DNA of 64,000 bases from assembly GCF_008000895.1 (NCBI RefSeq), contig NZ_CP042823.1, positions 2,880,001 to 2,944,000 of the forward strand, in the 5' to 3' direction. The notes beneath the pieces are model-generated. The model was not told the origin of the DNA. It was given only the letters and a program-made list of their open reading frames with translations, and made no database searches. The translations under genes were made by a program, and so were the position numbers. Source of the DNA: Methylobacterium sp. WL1 (GTDB lineage Bacteria > Pseudomonadota > Alphaproteobacteria > Rhizobiales > Beijerinckiaceae). Positions 38,015-45,087 of this stretch are shown here, one piece after another (the first letter of the stretch is position 1; every line of letters starts with the position of its first letter).

Positions 38015-38243
38015 GCCGCGCCCTCCTGAACGAGATCAACCGCCGCCGATCCAGGCGCCAGGTCCAGACGAGGGTGACGTGCACCTCACCCAGGACCCCG
38101 ACCGTGACGTGGCGCGCCTCGTCCCGGATGGCTGCCGGACCTTCGAGCCGGGGGCGGCCGTCGAACAGGGCGACCGCGTCCCGGAAATCGAGGCGGTGCT
38201 TGGCGAGGTTCGCCCGGCGCTTCGCCTCGTCCCACTCGAGCAT
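37956..38243 (-). CDS. brnT: BrnT-type ribonuclease toxin
   Basis: The 95-aa product starts MLEWDEAKRRANLAKHRLDF RD with the BrnT fold opening (FEWDxxKxxxNLxKHxxxF), continues with VTVGVLGEVHVTLVWTW and ends LISFRRARREERQAYRQAF, the Arg-rich catalytic region. BrnT is a RelE-like ribonuclease that blocks translation until bound by BrnA. The start at 38243 is preferred because an upstream TTG lies inside the promoter repeat. It leads the brnTA operon as in other bacteria. Confidence 0.85.
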   Translation of the reverse strand: MLEWDEAKRRANLAKHRLDFRDAVALFDGRPRLEGPAAIRDEARHVTVGVLGEVHVTLVWTWRLDRRRLISFRRARREERQAYRQAFVGGSDSDG

Positions 38244-38260
38244 GGCCGGTCGCCCCTCGA

Positions 38261-38284
38261 TGTCAATACGTTCTGTCAATACGT
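38261..38284 (-). promoter_or_regulatory. Tandem 11-bp repeat with TTGACA boxes upstream of brnTA
   Basis: ACGTATTGACA (minus strand) occurs twice, at 38274-38284 and 38261-38271, 13 bp apart. Each copy contains TTGACA, the sigma-70 -35 hexamer. They lie 18-41 bp before the brnT start. Tandem sites one and a quarter helical turns apart suit cooperative binding of BrnA, which is known to autoregulate. Confidence 0.6.
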
Positions 38285-38301
38285 GCTAGGGCGAAGCTTG
38301 C

Positions 38302-38313
38302 GGGGGGGGGGGG
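38302..38313 (+). repeat. 12-nt poly-G tract
   Basis: Twelve consecutive G residues lie between brnTA and the penicillin-binding protein gene, about 105 bp before the latter's start. Such a tract is prone to slippage and could vary in length between cells or between assemblies. Confidence 0.8.
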
Positions 38314-38419
38314 CACCCCGGCAGGCTTTTCCTTAAAACAGCCGCGTTGTGCTCGCCCAGTTCGGCGGCGCACCCGGGAGGTTCGCACCCGCTCCGCCGC
38401 CCCCTCGAATCCGGACCGC

Positions 38420-41400
38420 ATGAACGCCATCCTGATCAAGCTGTTCGCGACGGCCCTGACGCTGAGCCAGGTCACGACGCGGCCGGACGTGGTGCGGACC
38501 CAGTTCGATCCGTTCACCGATCAGGCCGAGGTCGTGCGCCTGCTGCGCGACGGCTGCGCCCACATGCGCAAGGCGTTCGACATCGAGGACATCAATCTCG
38601 ATGAGTTGATCACCACCGCCATGGAGGATCCGACGAGCGTCGCCGGGCCGGGGGCGCCGAAGATCCTGCACGGGCTCAACCTCGACGAGCTGAACACCAG
38701 CTACAAGCAGTTCTGCAAGGGCGAGAACCCGGCGATCTCGCCGTTCAATGCCCGCGAGGTCATCGAGTTCTACGACAACGCCACCAAGGACCTGCCCACC
38801 GCCGAGGCGCTCCGGGACAAGGTCCTGCCCGGCATGACCCGCATCCTCGACGGGTCGGGCAAGCCCTTCGCCGAGACCTTCGAGGCGAACGGCCGCCGGC
38901 TCGTGGTGCCGATCACCGCGGTGCCGAACCTCGTGCAGAAGGCGTTCATCGCGGCGGAAGACAAGCGCTTCGAGAGCCACCACGGCATCGACGAGCGCGG
39001 CGTGATCCGCGCCTTCATCGGCAACCTCGCCTCGCCCGGGCGCCCGGCCGGCGGCTCGACCATCACCCAGCAGGTGGTGAAGAACCTCTCGGTCGGCGAC
39101 GACGTCACCTACGAGCGCAAGATCCGCGAGATGATCGTGGCGGCCCGCCTGGAGCGGATCCTCTCGAAGCCGCAGATCCTCGGGCTCTATCTCAACGGCA
39201 TCTATCTCGGCCGCGGCGCCTACGGCATCGAGATGGCGGCGCAGAGCTATTTCGGGAAGTCGGTCGGGCAGCTGACCCTGCCGGAGGCCGCCCTGCTGGC
39301 CGGCATGCCGAAGGGACCCAACTTCTACAGTCCGGACAAGTACCCGGAGCGGGCGCGCGAACGGCGCGCCTACGTGCTCGCCCGCCTCAAGGAGGAAGGC
39401 ACGATCACCGATGCCGAGATGTCCGGCGCGGTCAACGCCGATCTCGGGCTGAAGCCGGTTGACGCGACGCGGCGCGATTCGGGCTTCTACGTGGTCGATT
39501 ACCTGAACCGCGAGGCCCGCACCTTCGCAGGGGTGGATTCGCTGACCGCCGGCTCGTTCACGGTCCGCTCGACCATCAATGCCGGGCTCCAGCGCGCCGT
39601 CGAGGGGGCGCTGCAGGACGGGCTCGCCAACTACGAGCGCGCCACCGGGCGCCAGACCTACACGGGTCCCGAACTCAACCTCGCCGACAGCATCCGCCGG
39701 ATCCAGGCGGCGACGCCCGCGCCGGAAGGCTCGGTGCAGAGCGCGCCCGGCGTGACGGGGGCCCGGGCCGAGGCCGCGAAGGACCCCGCGAAGCCCGAGG
39801 CCAAGGCGGGCGCAAAGGCGGCCAAGCTCAAGGCCCCGGCGGCGCCGCTGGTGAAGCCCGTGTGGCTGCGGGCCCTGGAGAGCGCGCGGCCGACCCTGTA
39901 CGACGTGCACTGGCCCGTCGCCGTCGTCCTCGAGCCCGGGCGCGGACCCGTGAAGGTCGGCCTTGCCGACGGCCGCACCGCAACCCTCGATCCGGGCGTC
40001 GCCCGGGGCAAGCTGCAGCTCTACGACGTGGTCCGGGTCAAGCTCACGGAGGGGCGCGGCGCGCCCCGGGCGCAGCTGCGGGTCCGGCCCAACGTGCAGG
40101 GTGCCGCCCTGGTCATGGAGAACCAGACCGGCCGCATCCTGGCGATGGCGGGTGGGTTCTCCTATCCGCTGAGCCAGCTCAACCGGGTCACTCAGGCGGT
40201 GCGCCAGCCCGGCTCGACCCTCAAGCCGCTGACCTACCTGGCCGCCCTGAATGCCGGGCTCCAGCCCAACACCCTGGTGATGGATTCCGCCGTGACCCTG
40301 CCGCCGATCGGCGGATCCGGGGATTCCTGGTCGCCGAAGAACTACGAGGGCGGCGGCTCCGGGCCGACGACCCTGCGCAGGGGCCTGGAATTCTCCAAGA
40401 ACCTCGTCACCGCCCGGCTATTGCAGGGGGGCATCGCCCCGAAGGCGCCGGCCAGCCTGAAGCGGGTCTGCGACATCGCCTTGGAGGCGCAGATCTACGC
40501 CGAGTGCGAGCCCTACTACCCGTTCGTCCTCGGCGCGCAGCCGGTCCGGATGCTCGACCTCGCCGGGTTCTACGCGGCGGTGGCCAACGAGGGCGCCCGA
40601 CCGGCGCCGTTCGCGCTCGAATCGGTCGAGCGGGACGGCAAGGCGCTCTACACCCACGCCGCCCGCGAGCCCACACGGATCGGCTCGGCCGACCGGATCG
40701 CGTTCTACCAGCTCAAGACCATGCTGCAGGGCGTCACCCAGCACGGCACCGCGGCGGCCCTGTCCAAGGTGTCGGCCTACGTCGCCGGCAAGACCGGCAC
40801 CTCCGAGAACGAGAACGACGCCTGGTTCGCGGGCTTCACCAACGAGATCACCGTGGTGGTCTGGGTCGGCTACGACAACGCCGACGGCAGCCGCAAGACG
40901 CTCGGCCGCGGTCAGACCGGCGGGCATCTCTCGGTCCCGATCGCCTCCACCATCCTGCAGGCGGCCTGGGCGAACGGCATCGCGAAGACGCCCCTGCGCG
41001 GCCCCTCCCCCGAGGCGCGGCCGTTCATCGCCGACCTGGCGATCGACCCGCATAGCGGCCAGCGGGTCGCGGGCGGCGGCTTCATCGAGCATTTCCGAAC
41101 CAGTGGCGACGGCCAGATGGCCGACACCCAGTTCCGCCTGGTGCCGCGCGAGACCCTCTACGCCATGCGGCCGGATGCGCAGGACGGCGACCTCTCCAGC
41201 AACGAGGACGGCGCGAGCGTGGCCGGCGACTACTACGGCAACATGACCGGCGAACGCGCCGCCCCCGATCCGCTCGATCCCTTCGGCGAACGCCCCGCTG
41301 CGCGCAGCCGCCGTGCGCAGGGCGATCTGGATTCCTATGGCCAGGACGCCTACAGGCCCTGGCCCGGCCAGACGGCGCGCTCGCCCTTCGGAGACGAGGG

Positions 41401-41461
41401 CGTGCGCCAGCCGCGCCGCCGCGACCCGGACTACCTGTTCGGCGAAGACCCGGGCTACTGA
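38420..41461 (+). CDS. Class A penicillin-binding protein (PBP1-type)
   Basis: The 1013-aa bifunctional enzyme has a glycosyltransferase 51 domain (about 160-340): FIAAEDKRFESHHGID with the catalytic Glu, GGSTITQQVVKNL, and EAALLAGMPKGPN. The transpeptidase domain (about 560-880) has the acylated serine in RQPGSTLKPL, SKN in FSKNLVTAR and KTGTS. It polymerises and cross-links peptidoglycan in the periplasm. A long Ala/Lys-rich insert (about 430-480) separates the domains and the C terminus is a charged, disordered tail. The first 15 residues are weakly hydrophobic; an ordinary membrane anchor is not obvious. Next gene follows after 17 bp. Confidence 0.93.
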   Translation: MNAILIKLFATALTLSQVTTRPDVVRTQFDPFTDQAEVVRLLRDGCAHMRKAFDIEDINLDELITTAMEDPTSVAGPGAPKILHGLNLDELNTSYKQFCKGENPAISPFNAREVIEFYDNATKDLPTAEALRDKVLPGMTRILDGSGKPFAETFEANGRRLVVPITAVPNLVQKAFIAAEDKRFESHHGIDERGVIRAFIGNLASPGRPAGGSTITQQVVKNLSVGDDVTYERKIREMIVAARLERILSKPQILGLYLNGIYLGRGAYGIEMAAQSYFGKSVGQLTLPEAALLAGMPKGPNFYSPDKYPERARERRAYVLARLKEEGTITDAEMSGAVNADLGLKPVDATRRDSGFYVVDYLNREARTFAGVDSLTAGSFTVRSTINAGLQRAVEGALQDGLANYERATGRQTYTGPELNLADSIRRIQAATPAPEGSVQSAPGVTGARAEAAKDPAKPEAKAGAKAAKLKAPAAPLVKPVWLRALESARPTLYDVHWPVAVVLEPGRGPVKVGLADGRTATLDPGVARGKLQLYDVVRVKLTEGRGAPRAQLRVRPNVQGAALVMENQTGRILAMAGGFSYPLSQLNRVTQAVRQPGSTLKPLTYLAALNAGLQPNTLVMDSAVTLPPIGGSGDSWSPKNYEGGGSGPTTLRRGLEFSKNLVTARLLQGGIAPKAPASLKRVCDIALEAQIYAECEPYYPFVLGAQPVRMLDLAGFYAAVANEGARPAPFALESVERDGKALYTHAAREPTRIGSADRIAFYQLKTMLQGVTQHGTAAALSKVSAYVAGKTGTSENENDAWFAGFTNEITVVVWVGYDNADGSRKTLGRGQTGGHLSVPIASTILQAAWANGIAKTPLRGPSPEARPFIADLAIDPHSGQRVAGGGFIEHFRTSGDGQMADTQFRLVPRETLYAMRPDAQDGDLSSNEDGASVAGDYYGNMTGERAAPDPLDPFGERPAARSRRAQGDLDSYGQDAYRPWPGQTARSPFGDEGVRQPRRRDPDYLFGEDPGY

Positions 41462-41478
41462 CCCACCCGCTCCGACCG

Positions 41479-42537
41479 ATGAGATGCCCGTTGCGAACGC
41501 AGTTTCCTGCCGCCCTCGCCCTCGTTCTGACGGCCGCTGCGCCGGTCTGCGCGCAGAGTCCGGCCGCCAACACCGTGCCGGGGCTTGAACGGATCAAGGA
41601 GGTGCCCTCGGTCACCGCCCTCGATCCGGCCGCGCTCAAGCCGGGGCAGATCCTGTTCACGGATCACCGCGACAACCCCACGGCGCCCGAGAACGGGCTG
41701 ATCCCGTACCTGGACTGGCTTAAGGTCCGCCCGGCCGAGGCCGCGGTGCTGGCGCCCTTCCCCGGCTACAAGGAGCCGGACTACACCGTGACGGTGAACG
41801 GCGTGACCAAGCCGCGGCACGAGACGCTGAAAGTCTACGTGGCGGAAGGACGGTTCGTGGTCGCCCGGCCGCCCGAGGCGATCGACCTCCAGGCTTTCGC
41901 CAATCTCGGCTTCGTCCAGAAGATGGACCCGGCGATCAAGCACAAGGCGATCACCACCGGCGAGGTGACGCCGAACAAGGACCCGGCCGCCGCCTTCGCC
42001 AAGCGCCCGGACCGGCCCTGGTGCGAGGGGGCCGGCGCCTGCATCGAGTCCCGGTACGATCTCGAAGGCAAGCTGCCGCTGGGCGTGAAGCTCGCCAACA
42101 AGCTCGAAGAGGGCTCGGCCAAGAAGATCGCCGAGTATGTCGCGTTCCAGAGCGAGCTGCGGGTGCTCGGCGCCGACCAGGGGGCGGCCCTGAAGGCGCT
42201 GACCAAGATCGACACGCCGGTGACGGATGGGCTGGAGCAGACGATCTTCTGGGTCAACCAGATCCTGCGCTTCGGCAAGTTCCTGGCGGTGTTCCAGCCG
42301 TTGCCGAACGATCCCACCAAGACGGTGGTGACCACCTACATGGCGCTCGCCATCAAGGCCGACGTGCTGGACCGCAAGGCCGAGTACGCCCGCGTGCCCG
42401 TGCTGAAGAACCTGCTCCCCGCCCAGGTGCTGATGGGCAATTCGAGCTTTAACACCGGCAGCTCGATCAGTGCCGGCCTGCCGGTCTACGCCCGCAACCG
42501 CATCACGACCTTCGCGGACGCGATCGCGAAGCGCTGA
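41479..42537 (+). CDS. Exported hypothetical protein (352 aa)
   Basis: The product has a clear signal peptide (TQFPAALALVLTAAAPVCAQ, cleaved near CAQ-SP) and a 330-residue mature part with two cysteines in WCEGAGACIES, which may form a disulfide, and repeated Lys/Asp-rich segments. I recognise no domain. It begins 17 bp after the penicillin-binding protein gene in the same direction and probably shares its transcript, so a role in the cell envelope is plausible but unproven. Confidence 0.72.
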   Translation: MRCPLRTQFPAALALVLTAAAPVCAQSPAANTVPGLERIKEVPSVTALDPAALKPGQILFTDHRDNPTAPENGLIPYLDWLKVRPAEAAVLAPFPGYKEPDYTVTVNGVTKPRHETLKVYVAEGRFVVARPPEAIDLQAFANLGFVQKMDPAIKHKAITTGEVTPNKDPAAAFAKRPDRPWCEGAGACIESRYDLEGKLPLGVKLANKLEEGSAKKIAEYVAFQSELRVLGADQGAALKALTKIDTPVTDGLEQTIFWVNQILRFGKFLAVFQPLPNDPTKTVVTTYMALAIKADVLDRKAEYARVPVLKNLLPAQVLMGNSSFNTGSSISAGLPVYARNRITTFADAIAKR

Positions 42538-42604
42538 CCGGTCGGCTCCCCGCGCCCGACCAAATTTCCCCGCACCGGCGTTCCGGGACGGGGCGCCCGG
42601 GGGC

Positions 42605-42820
42605 TCAGAACCCGCGGTTGCCGATCGAAGGCAGGGTCGGCTGCGTGTAGGCGCGGTTCACGTCGCGCCGGGTCTGGGTGCCGTTGGTGTCGTTCGAGGC
42701 GCGGTAATTGTCGAGCCGGAAGCTGTCGGCGAGGCCGCTGCGCCCGTCCGGGCTGTCGGTGTTGCAGGCGCACAGGCCGCCGACCGCCAGGAACGCGACG
42801 GCAAGAAGGGTAAAGCGCAT
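42605..42820 (-). CDS. Small putative lipoprotein (71 aa)
   Basis: It starts MRFTLLAVAFLAVGGLCACN, a signal peptide with a lipobox ending in Cys19, so the mature protein should be lipid-anchored and only about 50 residues long. The rest is polar (RLDNYRASNDTNGTQTRRDV) and probably unstructured. AGGA lies 6 nt before ATG 42820. Function unknown; convergent with the preceding gene. Confidence 0.65.
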   Translation of the reverse strand: MRFTLLAVAFLAVGGLCACNTDSPDGRSGLADSFRLDNYRASNDTNGTQTRRDVNRAYTQPTLPSIGNRGF

Positions 42821-43089
42821 GATTGGTCCTGAGCGATGCCGACCCGCGCGAGGGATCACTATCCGCCGCCGAATCGCAGTGTGAAAAGTCGGTGCCGGCA
42901 TGGTCAGCGCGCCGGCAAGTCCGTCAAGACCGGCGGAGAGGCGTAAACCGATTCTGCCGCCTCCGATGCGCGGCGGCCACGGAAAATCTACCTTTCCAGC
43001 CGTTAGCGGCGGATAGAGGCCGGCAATTGCCGGAAGTCCGGTCCTTACCCCTGGCGAATCCGGGTCCTTTCGGGCCAGAACCGTCGGCG

Positions 43090-43338
43090 ATGAGCAATGT
43101 CCTGCCCTTCCGGCCGCGCCCGACCGTCACCCGCCTCGCCCGCTGCGAGGTCGTGACCGTGGCCGGCGATCTCCTCGCCCTGCTCGAGCAGCTCGAGGAT
43201 GTGAGTGCCCGCGCCGCCGCGATGGGCCGTCCGACGCTCGAAGTCGAGCGTACGGTTCAGAACCTCCTCGACGCGGTCAGCGCCGTGGAGCGAGCCCTCG
43301 ATTGCATCGGCGAGGGCGAACAGGTCGCCCCGGCCTGA
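43090..43338 (+). CDS. Hypothetical 82-aa helical protein
   Basis: The product starts MSNVLPFRPRPTVTRLARCE and then forms amphipathic helices (DLLALLEQLEDVSARAAAMG). The NVLPFRPRP opening is common among small alphaproteobacterial proteins of unknown function. No signal peptide or known motif. No strong ribosome site is visible. Stand-alone between divergent small genes. Confidence 0.55.
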   Translation: MSNVLPFRPRPTVTRLARCEVVTVAGDLLALLEQLEDVSARAAAMGRPTLEVERTVQNLLDAVSAVERALDCIGEGEQVAPA

Positions 43339-43523
43339 GCCGCGTCGGCCCGCCATGCGAGCCGATCTTGCACAATAGATCGTGCTACGATTCGGTAGAA
43401 TACCGCAGCAGCTGCAACGTTCGTCGAACTTCGCCACAAGACCTCTAATATTCCGGAACCCTCCCGCGCAGCTTGCGGTTGAACGTCCGGCGCTCGATAC
43501 CGACGCCAGTTCCGGAGGACGTT

Positions 43524-44156
43524 ATGAGGTTTCGTACGGGCAGCACGTTGGCCGTCATCACCGCCGCCGGGCTCCTTGTGGGAACGAACGTCCAGGCGCA
43601 GGCGGCTGAAATCGGCTTCCTCGAGATGCTGTTCGGTGCGCGGCCGGCGCCCCAGGCGGTCCAGCAGGCCCCCGCGCCCCTCGAGGATCGCGCCGTCTAC
43701 CGGCGTTCGACCCCGCGGCTCGGCCACGCGCGGCACCGTCTCCAGACCCGGTACGCCGCGCTCCCGGTGCGGATCCGCGCCAAGGAGAGCGAGCTGAGCG
43801 AACGCCAGACCCCCATCGACATGAAGGCCGGTGCGGCCGCCGCGCTGATGAAGGACGAGACCCTGATGCCGGGCGACATCGTCGTCCTCAACACCGGCGC
43901 CAAGGTGTTCACGGGCAGTCCCGACAAGCGCCACGCACTGCGCGATTTCGAGCCCGTCCACACCTCGCGCTTCGTCAGCAAGGGGACGCGCAAGCAACTC
44001 GCCGGATTGTTCACGCCGGTGGGCGCGTCGCCTGCCAGCGAGGCGCGCCGCGTCGTCGCGCGCAGCACCCAGGTTCCGGCGTCCCCGGTGGCGACACCGA
44101 TCCCGCCGCAGCAGACCGCGATGCGGATCATCAATGTGTGGCAGCCAGCGCAGTAA
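43524..44156 (+). CDS. Exported hypothetical protein (210 aa)
   Basis: The protein has a signal peptide (TGSTLAVITAAGLLVGTNVQ, cleaved near AQA-AE) and then IGFLEMLFGARPAP, a Pro/Arg-rich linker and a compact part around LMKDETLMPGDIVVLNTGAK. The FLExLFG segment also occurs in the DUF2778 protein at 22,011, where it follows the signal anchor, so the two families share an N-terminal architecture. GGAGG lies 5 nt before the ATG. Probably periplasmic or cell-wall associated; function unknown. Confidence 0.65.
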   Translation: MRFRTGSTLAVITAAGLLVGTNVQAQAAEIGFLEMLFGARPAPQAVQQAPAPLEDRAVYRRSTPRLGHARHRLQTRYAALPVRIRAKESELSERQTPIDMKAGAAAALMKDETLMPGDIVVLNTGAKVFTGSPDKRHALRDFEPVHTSRFVSKGTRKQLAGLFTPVGASPASEARRVVARSTQVPASPVATPIPPQQTAMRIINVWQPAQ

Positions 44157-44319
44157 CCCGCGACCACCGATGCCCGCGGGGATCCCGTCTAGACGGAGGT
44201 CCCACCCGCGATCTCAACCTGCGATGTGAGCGCTGCTCGGCAGCACCGCACAACAGGTGAGAGTTTTGGATGGCGATCAGCGATAGCAGGCCGCCGCGCT
44301 CGTCGCGCCGGACAGGGCG

Positions 44320-44892
44320 TCAGAAAAAGCGCTCCTTGACCACGATCGTGTCGCCCGGCCGGACCGAGTAGGTCATCGGCACGATGCCCGACACCAGCCC
44401 GCCGCCGGTATCGCGCGTCAGCACCGCGTAGTCGCGGGCCGCCCGCGGGCCGAAGCCTGCGGCGATTGCCACGGCCGTCTCGACGGTCATGCCGTTGACG
44501 AACGGGTATTGGCCGGAGGTCGTGACCTCGCCCAGGATGTAGAACGGGCGGTAGGTGTCCACCTCCACGGTCACGTGCGGCTCGCGCACGAAGCCGGAGG
44601 ACAGCTTGGCCTCGATCGCCTTCGCCGCCTGGCCGGTGGTCTGGCCGCCGACCTGCACGGTGCCGATCAGCGGCATGGCGATCTTGCCCGCCCCGTCGAC
44701 GGCGTAGATGTTCGACAGGTTGTCCTGTCCGAACACGATCACCCGCAATTTGTCGCCCGCCGAGAGCGGGTAGCGCGCGCCGATCGAGCCGGTGCCGGTG
44801 GCATCGAGCTGGTCGGTCCGGAAGGTCGGACGCAGGCAGCCGCCGAGCGCCAACGTCGAGCCAAGTGCGAGGAAAAGAGCGCGCCGGTTCAT
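44320..44892 (-). CDS. Polysaccharide export lipoprotein (Wza/GumB type)
   Basis: The 190-aa protein begins MNRRALFLALGSTLALGGCL, a lipoprotein signal, and has the polysaccharide-export domain: YPLSAGDKLRVIVFGQDNLS, VDGAGKIAMPLIGTVQVGGQ and a second domain with FYILGEVTTSGQYPFVNGMT. It would form the outer-membrane channel for exopolysaccharide. Several ATG codons lie upstream (44898, 44907, 44916); 44892 gives the best lipoprotein signal. It is divergent from the Wzc-like gene, with shared promoter boxes between them, which suggests joint control of export. Confidence 0.87.
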   Translation of the reverse strand: MNRRALFLALGSTLALGGCLRPTFRTDQLDATGTGSIGARYPLSAGDKLRVIVFGQDNLSNIYAVDGAGKIAMPLIGTVQVGGQTTGQAAKAIEAKLSSGFVREPHVTVEVDTYRPFYILGEVTTSGQYPFVNGMTVETAVAIAAGFGPRAARDYAVLTRDTGGGLVSGIVPMTYSVRPGDTIVVKERFF

Positions 44893-44935
44893 CACCATCG
44901 CCGTCATGGGTGCCAATTCGCCTCGGTCTAGGCTG

Positions 44936-45021
44936 TTAAGGTTAATGAACCTTGATCATCGCGATGGCCTGTTCCGAACAGAGCGGCGCGCGGCGGGCCT
45001 TAACTCTCAAGCAACCTTAAC
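44936..45021. promoter_or_regulatory. TTAAGGTT boxes in the divergent exopolysaccharide promoter
   Basis: TTAAGGTT (44936-44943) overlaps a hairpin-like AAGGTT-AATG-AACCTT (44938-44953), and the inverse AACCTTAA recurs at 45014-45021. They lie between the start codons of the Wza-type and Wzc-type genes. Repeated inverted boxes there suggest an operator for a common regulator; this is inference. Confidence 0.45.
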
Positions 45022-45087
45022 ATCCTCTAATGGCGCCCGGGTGGCACTGATCGCCGCCCCGTCGGCCGTCGTGCTCAGAGCGTATTC

